A stretch of 64,000 bases of DNA from Parietichytrium sp. I65-24A (lineage: Eukaryota > Sar > Bigyra > Thraustochytrida > Thraustochytriidae), in assembly GCA_012862575.1 (NCBI GenBank), contig BLSF01000006.1:310001-374000 (forward strand), in the 5' to 3' direction. The stretch's first letter is position 1. Each line of letters starts with the position of its first letter. A program made the position numbers and the translations under genes. A model generated the notes under the pieces. It was not told the DNA's origin and ran no database searches. It saw only the letters and a program-made list of their open reading frames with translations. Below, piece after piece: positions 28,764 through 39,326 of this stretch.

Positions 28764-29846
28764 ATGTATTGTCTAGCTCCTGAGACGTTTTCGACGCTGA
28801 TCAGTTTCACTGTCCTGGACACAATATTGGTCCTTGGCTTCCTGACATATCTTTACGTGGTGCCGAGAATTCTGAAAAACAAAGTGATGAGGAGGTACCG
28901 CACATTGCGGGTGGCGGCGAGTCAAAAGCAAGAGAAACAGAAGCGAAAAAACAAAAAGAGCGGGAAACATCCGTGGGAGCTGGACTACAAGTCAATCAAG
29001 TTCAAGAAAAAGCTCGCGAAAGGAAATTTTGGAGAAGTGTGGCTTGGAACGTGGTTGGGATCGCCAGTTGCAATCAAGACCGTGCTGAAAAGAATGGCTA
29101 AAGATCAGGAGTTTATTGATCGATTTATGATCGAAATTCAGCTGATGAGCAACTTGCATCACCCAAACATCGTGATGTTTCTCGGGGCGGTAACGACTCC
29201 GGTCAGCAAAATGTGCTTGGTATTGGAATATTGCGTGTACGGTAGCATGCACGACTTTTTAAACTCCCGCAAGCAAGATAAGGATCCTGAAAACTTGGTG
29301 ACACTTCATCGTGCTATCCGGTTTGGCATCGACATAGCTCGTGGTGTCAACTACGTTCATCAAAAGTGCAACATCATTCAGCGCGACTTGAAGGCAAGAA
29401 ATGTGCTCGTTGATGTTCACTTGAATGCCAAAGTAGCAGACTTTGGGCTGAGCAGGCTCAAGGAAGAGGACGGAGGGATGACCGCCTGTGGTACCCCAGC
29501 TTGGACTGCACCTGAAATTGTAAAGCTGGAGCAATATGATGAAAAGGTCGATGTGTACTCCTTTGGCATCGTGATGTGGGAACTTATTTCGCGCGAGGAG
29601 CCGTACAATGGCCAGGGTGGTGTACAGGTTGCATATATGGCCGTGGAGCAGGGTTTGCGACCGGAAGTACCGTCTTATTGCCCAGCTGAATTTGCTCAGT
29701 TGATGATGGAGTGCTGGGAAGAGGATCCATATTTGAGGCCTGACTTTGGAGACATCTTGGAGCGCCTCTTTGCCATGACAAAGGTTATTCCGGACGCGAT
29801 CTTGAGAGATCTCGAAGTAGAAGCCTACGCAAAACGGAATAGCTAA
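28764..29846 (+). CDS. Membrane-tethered TKL (Raf-like) protein kinase
   Basis: 360 residues from the ATG at 28764. Residues 11-34 form one hydrophobic segment (TLISFTVLDTILVLGFLTYL), a Lys/Arg-rich juxtamembrane stretch follows, then a full kinase domain from about 78. Seen: LAKGNFGEVW (Gly loop), VAIK with Lys105, Glu124 in the C-helix, DLKARN after Asp208, DFG at 226-228, WTAPE, and DVYSFGIVMWE. These are tyrosine-kinase-like group marks of the Raf/DLK-like type common in protists. The catalytic-loop HRD is QRD (Gln206). Asp208 and Asn213 remain, so activity is likely. There is almost no extracellular part, unlike receptor-type relatives, so an unseen upstream exon or a truly short sensor is possible. 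Substrate unknown. Confidence 0.86.
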   Translation: MYCLAPETFSTLISFTVLDTILVLGFLTYLYVVPRILKNKVMRRYRTLRVAASQKQEKQKRKNKKSGKHPWELDYKSIKFKKKLAKGNFGEVWLGTWLGSPVAIKTVLKRMAKDQEFIDRFMIEIQLMSNLHHPNIVMFLGAVTTPVSKMCLVLEYCVYGSMHDFLNSRKQDKDPENLVTLHRAIRFGIDIARGVNYVHQKCNIIQRDLKARNVLVDVHLNAKVADFGLSRLKEEDGGMTACGTPAWTAPEIVKLEQYDEKVDVYSFGIVMWELISREEPYNGQGGVQVAYMAVEQGLRPEVPSYCPAEFAQLMMECWEEDPYLRPDFGDILERLFAMTKVIPDAILRDLEVEAYAKRNS

Positions 29847-30182
29847 ACGAGGCTTTAGAGTCTAGTTTTAGCTAGCAAGGAGGCACTTGGTGTCAAGCTG
29901 TGTATTGCTCTCTCGCCTCGTCGTATCCAGCGGCAGATGACTTGAGCGCTATGTTTCTATGAGAACTGTTTGTCAGAGTTCGAGCTACCAGCTAGCTAGA
30001 GAGGGTGGCCGCGGCAGTATTTTAGATTTTCTCGGGGGCCGTTGGTCATAACCGCGGTGTAAAAAAACATCCAAAAATGTGGTTACTAGAGATAGATAAT
30101 ATCCTTCCTTTTGAATGTAAAGCAACGCTGATTTGTCAAATTTACACTTTTCCTTCAATCTCATACACACACAAATGTCTCA
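29847..30182. other. Convergent 3' intergenic region
   Basis: Lies between the stops of the kinase gene and the uronate-isomerase-like gene. No feature beyond expected 3' UTRs is visible. Confidence 0.5.
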
Positions 30183-31535
30183 TCACTTCAGCAAAAAGTC
30201 CTCATAAGCCTGGCCAAAAAGGAGGTTTACATCTCGTGTGACTTCCTCTTCAGAGAGCTGCCAACCTGTCCGCTCCAGATCGTTGTACTTGTCGACCAGC
30301 ACGTTAGCTATAATTTCTTTGGAATGGGCCCATTTGTAGACGAGCTGGTCGATTACCCGTGCATCAGAATGCTGTGCCGTAAAATTCAACCCAAGAAGCT
30401 CAAGCCTCATGCGAGTGGTTTCATTGATGATGCTCGGGTTGTTACAGTACCACCAACATCCGTAAACGTGTAGATTACTAAATTTATTTGCCAAGACAGC
30501 CAACTCGTGCTGATTGGTGCGGGAGAGCACTGTGGCTAATATCTTCAAGTCGGGATGACGTCTGCAAAGCTGTGAGAGAAAGTTGAGGTCCGATGTCTCT
30601 AGCGCATCGCCTCCGCCGCAGAAATTTAAGTCGGGGTTAGCGCCTCGGACCGCCCCAAGCTTGAGAGCAATGGGCAGTCTCAATTCCCGGCAAACGGGGA
30701 TGAGAATTTTATCAAGCAGCTCAGTGGCGCGTTCGTGCTCGGACGTACTTTCTGCAAACTCAAGGTTGAGGTTATCGTTTCCAAGCGCAGACCCATCACT
30801 ATATTTCTCGCGCTGATCCGGAAGGTAGCTGAACCCAGCTGGCGTGGAGGCCATGAAATAGACTGCGTTCATTCGCTTCGCCCACGATCGCAAAAACTTG
30901 CGGGCTCCTGCAATGGAGGGTTCAAATCCTTGCTGCTGTATAGTTTCGCACAATTTGCTCCAATCTCCAGCGAGCAGAGGGTCCACCCTAACTGCAGCTT
31001 TAAACCTCGGCCCGCATACCGCACTTGCATCTGACACCTTGGCCCACATGGCCACTTCTTCGGGATCGAACGGCACGTTGGTCATGACACAGTATTTCAC
31101 TCCGGCCACCTCAAAAAGCCATTCCTCCAAGGCCTCTTGGCCGGGCATTCCAGACTTGACGGCCATCTTCTCCTCCAATTCATCATAAGCTCTCCGAATC
31201 GCATCAAGGTCCCGCTTTCTTGCGAGCTCTCTCATGCCAAGTTTCTCCAGCGTCGTCAGCAAGCCTCGGCACGCCTCTGATATCGGCGTTCTCTTTATGA
31301 ACAGTGCCTCCCATACAGCGTTCGCGCGCTCCGGTACTTTCATGTCGCGCAGTTTGGCTGCGTCCTCGCCGTTCGCACAGGCTTCCGCCACGAGGTAGTG
31401 GTACGTGAGCATGGCGTCAATGCCACGAAGACTGTGCTTACCTCCCAGCTTCCATGGGAAAAGATGCGTGTGCACGTCCACAACCTTTGCCTTTTCCACT
31501 GCGCTGCGCACCCATTCTTCCGTCCGCGAAGCCAT
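30183..31535 (-). CDS. Uronate (glucuronate) isomerase-like amidohydrolase
   Basis: 450 residues, one exon, ATG at 31535. The N-terminus KVVDVHTHLFPWKLGG carries the H-x-H metal pair of amidohydrolase TIM barrels. Later blocks (VDPLLAGDWSKL, LPIALKLGAVRGANPDLN, HPDLKILATVLSRTNQHELAVLANKFSNLHVYGCWWYCNNPS, FTAQHSDARVIDQLVYKW) fit the uronate isomerase family, especially its bacterial relatives of this size. Those enzymes interconvert glucuronate and fructuronate, or the galacturonate pair. The HSDA block supplies the late Asp of the barrel. This family is mainly bacterial, so transfer is possible. The true substrate could be another sugar acid. It is convergent with the kinase gene. Confidence 0.72.
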   Translation of the reverse strand: MASRTEEWVRSAVEKAKVVDVHTHLFPWKLGGKHSLRGIDAMLTYHYLVAEACANGEDAAKLRDMKVPERANAVWEALFIKRTPISEACRGLLTTLEKLGMRELARKRDLDAIRRAYDELEEKMAVKSGMPGQEALEEWLFEVAGVKYCVMTNVPFDPEEVAMWAKVSDASAVCGPRFKAAVRVDPLLAGDWSKLCETIQQQGFEPSIAGARKFLRSWAKRMNAVYFMASTPAGFSYLPDQREKYSDGSALGNDNLNLEFAESTSEHERATELLDKILIPVCRELRLPIALKLGAVRGANPDLNFCGGGDALETSDLNFLSQLCRRHPDLKILATVLSRTNQHELAVLANKFSNLHVYGCWWYCNNPSIINETTRMRLELLGLNFTAQHSDARVIDQLVYKWAHSKEIIANVLVDKYNDLERTGWQLSEEEVTRDVNLLFGQAYEDFLLK

Positions 31536-31560
31536 CTGCGCGCCAATTGCCTCACACTTC

Positions 31561-31667
31561 CAACATCTGTCAACATCTCAGGCTGCCAAATTCTGCATAC
31601 TGGTCTTGTGAAAATCCAACATCTGTCAACAATCTGCCAAATTCTGCATACTGGTCTTGTGAAAATC
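31561..31667. repeat. Tandem duplication of a 51-56 base unit
   Basis: Unit 1 (31561-31616) and unit 2 (31617-31667) share CAACATCTGTCAAC at the start and an identical 34-base tail beginning CTGCCAAATTC. They differ by a 5-base indel and little else, so the copy is recent. It starts 26 bases upstream of the uronate-isomerase-like ATG. Confidence 0.9.
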
Positions 31668-32746
31668 TAGAGTAGATATCTGGGATCTTTGGATAATAAT
31701 GTCATAGACCTGCATTTTGCAGGGTTTAGCTGTTTCAATTTTTCAGTTTGACGAAAAATTTGGGCAAATTTTATCAGCTTAGAGACCTTCATAACCTGCA
31801 AAGTGCTGGTGATCTTGCAGAAGGGATTCATTCATTCTCTCGATAATAGAATTTGGATTTTCACTGTGAATGAGCAGAGCAGTATCTGGGATCAGGGAAA
31901 CTTTGAAGCTCGCTATTGAAACGGAAAAAGGCAAGCAGATGAGCGCTTTCAAAGTAGCTTGGAAGCAAAAGTTGGAGCGCCGAATGCTTCCAGCGTTCTG
32001 CGAAACGTTACTATAACTACAGGGTGCATCGTCGCAATCACACAACGCACGCAATCTCTCCATCGTCTTTCGAGTGTTTGGGTCCGCTTTCTTCATAGCA
32101 CTCATATAACGATCACTAACATTGTGCAGTGTGCGACTCTGTTCTACTATTTCATCTAGCTAGTCAGATCCCTCAGTGAACTCTGATTCAGTTATATCCG
32201 CGCCATAGCTGGTAGTGATAGAGAGTTTCTAATAACGATTACTATCACCTATCAGGGTGCGATTGAAATTTTTTTTGGTCCTGGCAGTGAACGTGAAATT
32301 ATGTAACGAAGATTTGAGATCATAAAGATGCGCGAGATGTACGAGAACGGTGCGCAAGGCTGAATGCGAAGACGTGGTCGAATGGTGATAAGCCCATCAG
32401 AGACATCGGAGTGGAATTGCGGTGCGAGTGTGAACACGTTCGAGCTTGGGTCCGAGCAGCAGCCGTGTGAATGTACGAACTAGGGGCGACTCACATAGAT
32501 AGATAGACACGATGCACCCTGCAAGAGTGAGAGCTTCGAACAGGCGTGCACGATTTTGCCGAGCCAAGGATAGCCAAGGATACGACGTGCCAGTGCCGGT
32601 ATCATGGTGCTTGTGTTGGCGCCTCACACATCCTCACACCCTCTTAAGCGCAGGCGCAGGCCCAGCCGACCCAGCAGGGGGTTCTCGCATGTCCATACTT
32701 TCAAGGCAAACACTGCTCCCCCGTCTGTCTCGGATCGTAGATTCGT

Positions 32747-32763
32747 GTACTGACTGTGAGTAC
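32747..32763. promoter_or_regulatory. Intergenic palindromic motif copy 3 (GTACTGACTGTGAGTAC)
   Basis: An exact fit to GTACTSACWGTSAGTAC and again directly followed by CGGTAC, as at 11284. It lies 894 bases before the adenosine kinase ATG. Confidence 0.6.
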
Positions 32764-33656
32764 CGGTACTAGGACGTTTGCTTGTCTTTCACACTCTCGT
32801 TGCGCTCATCCTTGCTCTTGCAGACAGCTGCAATAGACGCGTCGATGACTTCACGATATGTAAACGCACCATTCTCTGCTCTCCTGCTCGGCGTGGACGG
32901 ACGGACGGACTCCGGGAGCATCAGCATCTATTTCAACCTGCCCTCCCTTCAATGTGGCCCTTGGGAGCTGGGCGACGCTGGGCAGCGAGGGAGAGTCGTC
33001 GAAATCATATGCCAATTGATGCAAATTCTCTTTTCATCCATCTCTTTTTTCTTTTCATCTTGACCTTCGATATAAACACCTTATACGAGAGATACTGCAG
33101 GTCTCTGCCATTCTTCGCAAGAGCTCTTCTGTTCTTGCGAATGTCAATTGAGTGGAACAAACCCAGCCCGAATTACAGTCAGATCGAGAATGCAAAGAAA
33201 GCTATTCGTGACAGTGAAAATGTTCAAATGATGATGTTGTGAATGTTTGAAAACGCGGCGATGCTCGACTAGCTCTATTAGCGCCAAGTGCCAACCAAGC
33301 GCGAAGAGAAGTGGGTAGAGTCTGCGATAGCAGTGTGCCCTGACTACTCGAGTAGAAAGCAAGTTTCGTGCAAAAGAGGGAGAGAGTGAGAGAGACAGAG
33401 AGAGCAAGGGAGAGCAAGGTGCCATTGCGCCGATAAGCTTAGACTCTATCCGGTGTTGCCCGGGTAGCCCGTGTCGTCCCGCGATCCTAGGGGTTGCGAT
33501 TGTTGCGAGACTTTGGCAATAGCGCAGTCCTGCTTGCTGTGCTATTGTTGGCTGACTGTCGGGTGATAAAAGCCGGGTAGAAGAGAAGGGCGAGAAGGTC
33601 TTCGTCTGTTGCAAGGAGAAGAGAGGGTTTGCGGATCGAGGTGGTGACGGGAAAGA

Positions 33657-34781
33657 ATGGCAGCGCCGCAGTCAGTGGTCGCCTTCGGCCAGCCACTCTT
33701 AGATGTTTTGGCACACGTCCCGACGGAGTTTCTGGACAAGTACAGCCTCCGCGCTGGGGATTTTAGCCTCGCTGGTCCAGATCAGGAGGGCCTGTACGAA
33801 GATGTGGCAGAGTCGTTTGATGTCAAGTACGTGGCCGGCGGATGTGCGCTCAATACGCTGCGCGTTGCGCAGTGGATGATGCAAAATAGTCCGCGTTCCA
33901 CCCTGTTTGTGGGTAGTGTTGGTGCAGACAAATTTGGCGAGATACTCGTGGAGGCATGCGCTCATGATGGCGTCCAGGGTGAGTTTCAAGTCATCGATGA
34001 CAAACCCACGGGAGTGTGCGCGGTGTTGGTCGACCACGGAGAAAGGGCGCTGTGCACGCGGCTTGACGCGAGCAAGGCTTCTCTGTCAAATTTTGTTCAG
34101 ACATCTCGATTTGATGAGTCGATAAGTGGAGCCAAGGTTGTCTATTTTACAGCATTCATGATCAATATTGAGCATGGCCCTGAAACAGTCATGCAGATTG
34201 CTCAGGCGGTGACAGAGAAGCATATAGCGGTTGCTTTTAACTTGTCTGCGCCATTTTTGATCACTGCACGCAAGGATACCATCAACGAGTTGATGCGCTA
34301 TGTCGACATCGTCTTCTGCAATGAAGTTGAAGCTGCAACTTTCGGAAAAGAGCAAGGATGGGGAACAAATCTTGACGAGGTAGCCCTGCGTCTCAGCTGT
34401 GTCCCTAAAGCGTCCGGCATTCGTGGCCGTATCGTTGTGTTTACTCAAGGCCCGGGAGCAATTATTGTCGCTTCAAACGGAGCGGTCAAACGATACCCGG
34501 TGCCAGTCTTGGAGAAAGTGGAGGACACCAATGGCGCAGGAGACGCATTTGTCGGAGGGTTTTTGTCCCGGTATGCCATAGATGCACACTTGGACGAGTG
34601 TGTGAGAGCTGGAGTGTACGCAGCACGGGTAAGTAAATCTCTCGCTCTAGCCACTAGCTAGATTGTCTCACATTCTGTGTTTTGCTAACCTTTTGCCTCC
34701 TTTTCATTGGCACTTGCTGTTCATCAGGTTGTGATCCAGAGGTCTGGATGCACGTTTCCCCCTCAGCCGGACTACATCTGA
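33657..34781 (+). CDS. ADK: Adenosine kinase, two exons
   Basis: Exon 1 is 33657-34628, exon 2 is 34728-34781, and the intron is 34629-34727 (99 bases, GTAAGT...CAG). The spliced product has 341 residues, the normal size, ending VVIQRSGCTFPPQPDYI. Without splicing the last 17 residues typical of the family are lost. It phosphorylates adenosine to AMP using ATP and so controls adenosine and the methyl cycle. PfkB-family marks: AFGQPLLDVLAHV, DVKYVAGGCALNTLRVAQWM, VGSVGADKFG, and DTNGAGDAFVGGF with the catalytic Asp. It is convergent with thymidine phosphorylase, another nucleoside-salvage enzyme, 720 bases away. Confidence 0.94.
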
Positions 34782-35501
34782 GCTTTTTATTTTCTCCTAC
34801 CGTTTGAAACCTCATGTGGCTGAGACAGTGATGCATTGTTTTGCTCTTTTCCTTAAAAGAAACACCACCGCGCGATTAGAACAGTTGTTCTGCTTTGAGT
34901 TCTTCATGGCGCCAAAGCGTGAAATCGATTCTACGAAACAAAATTTAATGATGTAATCTGTTGTTGAAATTTTAATCAAGACAAGTCGTTTCGTTCGTAT
35001 GCAAGAGCTTCACAAGATCTAGAAGCTAACTTCAAAGAAAATTAGACTCAAAAGCCTCCAACGTAATGCCAGCAGCAGCATCAAGAAGAACAACAACAAT
35101 CTACTTTTTTTTTTAATAATCATCAAACAAATGAGAGTAATAGTGATCACGATATGTTAAGCTAGCCTGGACATCCCTCTTCGCAAAGACAGATTGTGGA
35201 AAAGGCGGCGATGACCCCAGGGAAGACGGAGAACAAAGAAAAGTTTACAAGCACTCCTCGACAAACGAGAAACAGAAAAAACATGCTCGACGGAAGTGGC
35301 GGACCCCCAGGTCGCGCCAAGCATGGATGCGTGCGCACTGGACTTCGAGTTGATGGATATGAATCAACATGAATTCGCGAGCCCAATCGCAGGATCAGAA
35401 ATAAGAACAGCAAATAATACAGTCGGAGTACCGCGGTGAGGGGTCGGAGAGAAGAAGAAGAAGACCATGGTCACGCAAAACCCAGAGGTGTAGCTAGACC
35501 C
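34782..35501. other. Convergent 3' intergenic region
   Basis: Lies between adenosine kinase and thymidine phosphorylase stops. A/T-rich, with a T9-AATAAT tract near 35105-35120. No gene is supported. Confidence 0.5.
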
Positions 35502-37133
35502 TCACCCGTCGATATTTTTAAATGGAGTCATGCCAAAACGGTCCACAAAATATTCGATGGTTGGGGGAGGAGACACAGAGAACTCTGGCCTATTTGGAGC
35601 CACGGAGACGGCCAGCGCCGCTCGATCGAGACCATCACAAAGCCTATGATCAGGTTCCCCGAGAACGTCAAGCGCCTCGTCATCCTGGTCGCCGACGAAC
35701 ACAGTGAATAGTGGGTCGCCCTTGCGAACTAGCTCGCCAACCTTGGCGTGCAGAATGACGCCAGCATGGGGATCAATCGGGTCGTTAGCGTACTTGCGAC
35801 CAGCGCCAAGCTTCATGGCGGCAGCGCCGATGCCGTAGGCGTCGATGTCCTGTACGATGACGTCATCCTGAGCTCGGTACTCGACAAAGCGGTTGGAGGT
35901 GGGGATGAGAGACATGTCATACACCACAGACGTGTCCCCGCCTTGGGCAGCAACCACCTCGGCGAATTTGTGCAGAGCTTTCCCGGAGTGAAGCATCTCG
36001 TTGGCCATAGCGTAACCCTCTGCGAAGGACCTCGCCTTACCGCCAAGGCCCAACATGATGGCAGCTTCAGACACTGCGAGGTTGCGGACCTCTGCCAGAC
36101 CAGCATCGCTTGCGCCGGTGTAATTGGGTCCTCCAGATAGAATTTGAACAGCCTCGCGGATTTCGAGCCAATTGCCCACCGCGCATCCGAGAGGGGAGTT
36201 CATGTTTGTAATTATACAGCAAGTATCAATACCGGAGTTTTCTCCGATAGAGACCATCATGGATGCGAGGGCCGCCGCATCATTGAGGTCTCTGGCGAAA
36301 GCGCCGCGACCCACCTTTACGTCAAGCAGCAGTGCATCGGGCTTTTCAGCCAGCTTTTTGGCCATAATACTGGACGCCACCAGGGCGACATCCTCTACGC
36401 AACCAGAGACGTCGCGGATGGTGTAGATCGCCTTCTCAACTGGAGCAAAGTCGTTTGTTGGGGACGCGATCGTGCAGCCAATCTGGTCTAGTTGGCGAAG
36501 GTACTCATCCGTGGTAAGGTCTGTGCGAATGCCCGGAATGGAGTCGAATTTGTCCAGCGTGCCGCCAGTGTGTCCCAGGGACCTTCCCGAGAGCATGGGC
36601 ACCACAATGTCAAAGCAAGCAACGAGAGGGGCCAGCACCAGAGACACCTTGTCCCCGATGCCACCGCTGGAGTGCTTATCAACCTTTGGGGAGTTCGGGC
36701 GGATGGAGGCGAGGTCGGCGGTTTTGCCAGATCGGACCATCGCCATGGTCATATCGGCCGCTTCCTGATTGGTCATGCCGCGCGTGCACACAGCCATGAG
36801 AAAGGCGCTCATTTGGTAGTCAGCAATGTACCCTTGGTGGAACGCGTGCACAAACCATTCGATCTCATGAGAGCCGAGCTGCTCACCGTTCCTCTTCTTC
36901 ACGATGATGTCGCTCGGCGAGAACCCCGTCATGGACGCGCGTCTGCGGAGCTTGTGGTCCAAGTCCGCCCGCATGCTCTCGCTCCGAAAGATGCTTGACC
37001 TCCGTCGCATGCGCTCCTCTTCGCTCTGAAACTTGCTCGTCATGGCCGCGTTGCTCGCCGAGCTCTTGAACCTCCCTGTCGCCAGCAGACCGCCATGTCT
37101 CCTTGCCCCCGCGACCCTCGTCGCAGCCCTCAT
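35502..37133 (-). CDS. deoA: Thymidine (pyrimidine-nucleoside) phosphorylase, putative mitochondrial form
   Basis: 543 residues from the ATG at 37133; the frame is open further up but has no ATG there. The first 35 residues (MRAATRVAGARRHGGLLATG...) are Arg/Ala-rich like a mitochondrial presequence. The enzyme splits thymidine with phosphate into thymine and deoxyribose-1-phosphate. Signatures: VDKHSSGGIGDKVSLVLAPL, SGRSLGHTGGTLDKFDSIPG (the family pattern), LLLDVKVGRGAF, and a C-terminal HAGVILHAKVGELVRKGDPL barrel-sandwich domain. A 45-residue Arg/Ser-rich stretch after the presequence (RMRRRSSIFRSESMRADLDH) is extra. All expected blocks are present. Confidence 0.93.
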   Translation of the reverse strand: MRAATRVAGARRHGGLLATGRFKSSASNAAMTSKFQSEEERMRRRSSIFRSESMRADLDHKLRRRASMTGFSPSDIIVKKRNGEQLGSHEIEWFVHAFHQGYIADYQMSAFLMAVCTRGMTNQEAADMTMAMVRSGKTADLASIRPNSPKVDKHSSGGIGDKVSLVLAPLVACFDIVVPMLSGRSLGHTGGTLDKFDSIPGIRTDLTTDEYLRQLDQIGCTIASPTNDFAPVEKAIYTIRDVSGCVEDVALVASSIMAKKLAEKPDALLLDVKVGRGAFARDLNDAAALASMMVSIGENSGIDTCCIITNMNSPLGCAVGNWLEIREAVQILSGGPNYTGASDAGLAEVRNLAVSEAAIMLGLGGKARSFAEGYAMANEMLHSGKALHKFAEVVAAQGGDTSVVYDMSLIPTSNRFVEYRAQDDVIVQDIDAYGIGAAAMKLGAGRKYANDPIDPHAGVILHAKVGELVRKGDPLFTVFVGDQDDEALDVLGEPDHRLCDGLDRAALAVSVAPNRPEFSVSPPPTIEYFVDRFGMTPFKNIDG

Positions 37134-39290
37134 TTCCCTCCGTTTGCCGCCTTCCCAAAAGGCAGGCCAGAAGACCGAACGATCGATCGACACTCTAAGC
37201 GACGAGGGCAACGACGCAAATGCCCACGGCTGATCGACTGCCAACGAACGCACAAAGTCCCCGTACACGCCGTCGCGAACCTTGCGCAGACGGACTGAGT
37301 CAACCAACCGAAGAATGAATCAACAAGTCAATGATCCAATGAACCGATGAGTCAATGAGTCAATTGCGAATGAACGAACACCTTGTTGGACCGCCCAAAC
37401 ACCGGTCGATTCGTTGTTTGGCTGCTCGTGCCTCGGCGTCTTGCACTTTCGCTCTCTGCACTCTGCTCTCTCTCTCTGTCTATTCTGTCTTTCTGTCTTT
37501 CTGTTTCTGGTTGGGCTCTGACAACGCTGTCAATGAGATTGACTCGCTAGCACTTGCCTACGGAGTACAGTATTTGATACCGAGTTCTTACGCAGCTCGG
37601 TAGCGGCGGTAGTGTATGTTGGTGTCTGCTTCGGCCGGGTGGTGCTACTGGTGGGTAGCGCTTACGGGTAGGACTCTGTGGACGATTGCTCTTTCACATT
37701 TCGATTGGAGTTTTTCTTTCCATGTCCTTGTTTCTTTCTTTCTTTCTTTCTCTTTTTTTTTTTTTAATGCTACGTTCAACATTTACCATTGTGGATACGG
37801 AGAGAGAGTCAGGGAGAGGTAGATGTGTGTGACTGAGTGCCTGAGTGACTGAGTGAGTGAGTGTGATGGGAGAAGAGGGGCTACGTAATGTCCCGGGAAG
37901 AGTTGCATGGTTCGTGGCGTAATGATGTACTACCAGATCGGATAGGAGTTGAAATTTGACAAGGTTGTGAGAGGAGTTGGAGGCGTTGTTGTCTCGTTTC
38001 AGTCCAGTGCTAGCAGCGAATTAAGTAAAGCCTATACCCAGCTGGGAGAAGCTGGCGCTGAGAGCGCTGAGGCTGGCTTGGGAGGGAAAGGGAAGCTGTG
38101 AGATGGCGGACAAATGAATTGTTTCCAAAACCTTATTTCTTTCTTCTCTGACGCTTTCGAAAATAGGTTTCAAATGTGACTCGTTGACATTACTACTGCA
38201 CCACTTACACTGTGCAGACTCGGAACGAGAGTGTTGTGAGTAAGTTTACTTTGTAAATGCCCCCAACGTGTCTCCTCCTCACCCTGCTGACGGGTCAACT
38301 TTGAACAGGCTTTTTCCTTTTCTTCCTCTCTGGACTTTTGAAAGTTCAAGTTGCTTAGTTGCTTTCTGCTTTCGATTTGAACGGGACTGGACGAGCAGCG
38401 GGAACTACCTATTAGAGAAGCTGGAACCGGCGCTTTCAATTCTTGTTTCCTCGTATTTTCTCGTGTGCGTTGCTTTCCGTTTGATCAAGATCAATCCCAA
38501 TGATTGAAGATCATCCTGATTGACTGTGGATCATTTTTCGGAAATGAATCGTTTACAAAAACAATTTGGATTTTGAAATCAAGTCATCTTTCTGCACGAT
38601 CTTTGATCTTGAGAGTAGCGAGCAAGGCAAGGAACTTGAGCCGCGACATGACTGCTCTCCCATTTCACCCTTCCAATGTTTGACTGTTCGTTTGTTTTAG
38701 GTTGTCAGTGTGTCAACTTTCGCAGCTCCCACATGCTCCCATAGCCTCCGCGCTAGCAACGCCTCCCGCGACGCGTAGCAGTTCCCACACACTCCGTAGT
38801 AGGCCTCTTTTCCCTTCCTCTGCCTATTCAGGAGGTCTATATGCACGTAAGACCAGAGAGAGTACCCACCTCCTCTTATCACTGGTAGGCGAAGACTACC
38901 GCCCAAAAAGACCTCGGCACATTTGGCGTAGGGTTCTTTAGTGTAAACGTGTACTCCACCCGAGGAAGGGTAGTGGTGTCTATCGAGCGCGGTAGTGTTG
39001 AGTTGGATACTTGAAGAGGGAACTAGAGTAGGTAGCGGGAAAGGTAAAGCTGTGATCAGTTGGAGGCTCTCTTGTGAGGGTGGCTGTGTGTGGTCTGTGT
39101 GGGAACTAACTGGAGACAAGTAGAGAGAGGCTGGGACTCTGTGTGAGTGAGAGTGCACGGAGTGTGCGATGGACTGTTTTGTCTTGTTTTGTTCTTTTCT
39201 CCCGTTTCTCGATTTCACAATTCGCTTTCATCAAATTCGCCTTCATCAATTCAGCTTTGAATTGATGAATTGTGAGGACCGCACCTGCTC

Positions 39291-39326
39291 ATCCCATCAA
39301 TCCCATCAATCCCATCAATCCCATCA
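39291..39326. repeat. 9-base tandem repeat ATCCCATCA x4
   Basis: Four perfect units within the gene-poor region. Confidence 0.9.

Larger units (their letters stand above)
31536..33656. other. Divergent intergenic region with tandem duplication and palindromic motif
   Basis: Upstream space of the uronate-isomerase-like gene (minus) and adenosine kinase (plus). It has a roughly 52-base duplication at 31561-31667, the palindromic motif at 32747, and an AG-rich stretch near 33380-33420. No credible ORF or RNA gene is seen. Confidence 0.55.

Noticed and set aside
35502-37307. Longer thymidine phosphorylase frame to 37307
   Set aside because: The extension begins at TTG. The ATG at 37133 opens a presequence-like N-terminus.
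38697-39218. 173-residue minus-strand frame in the gene-poor region
   Set aside because: Its His/Ser/Pro-rich mixed composition, overlapping open frames and absence of any motif do not support a gene.
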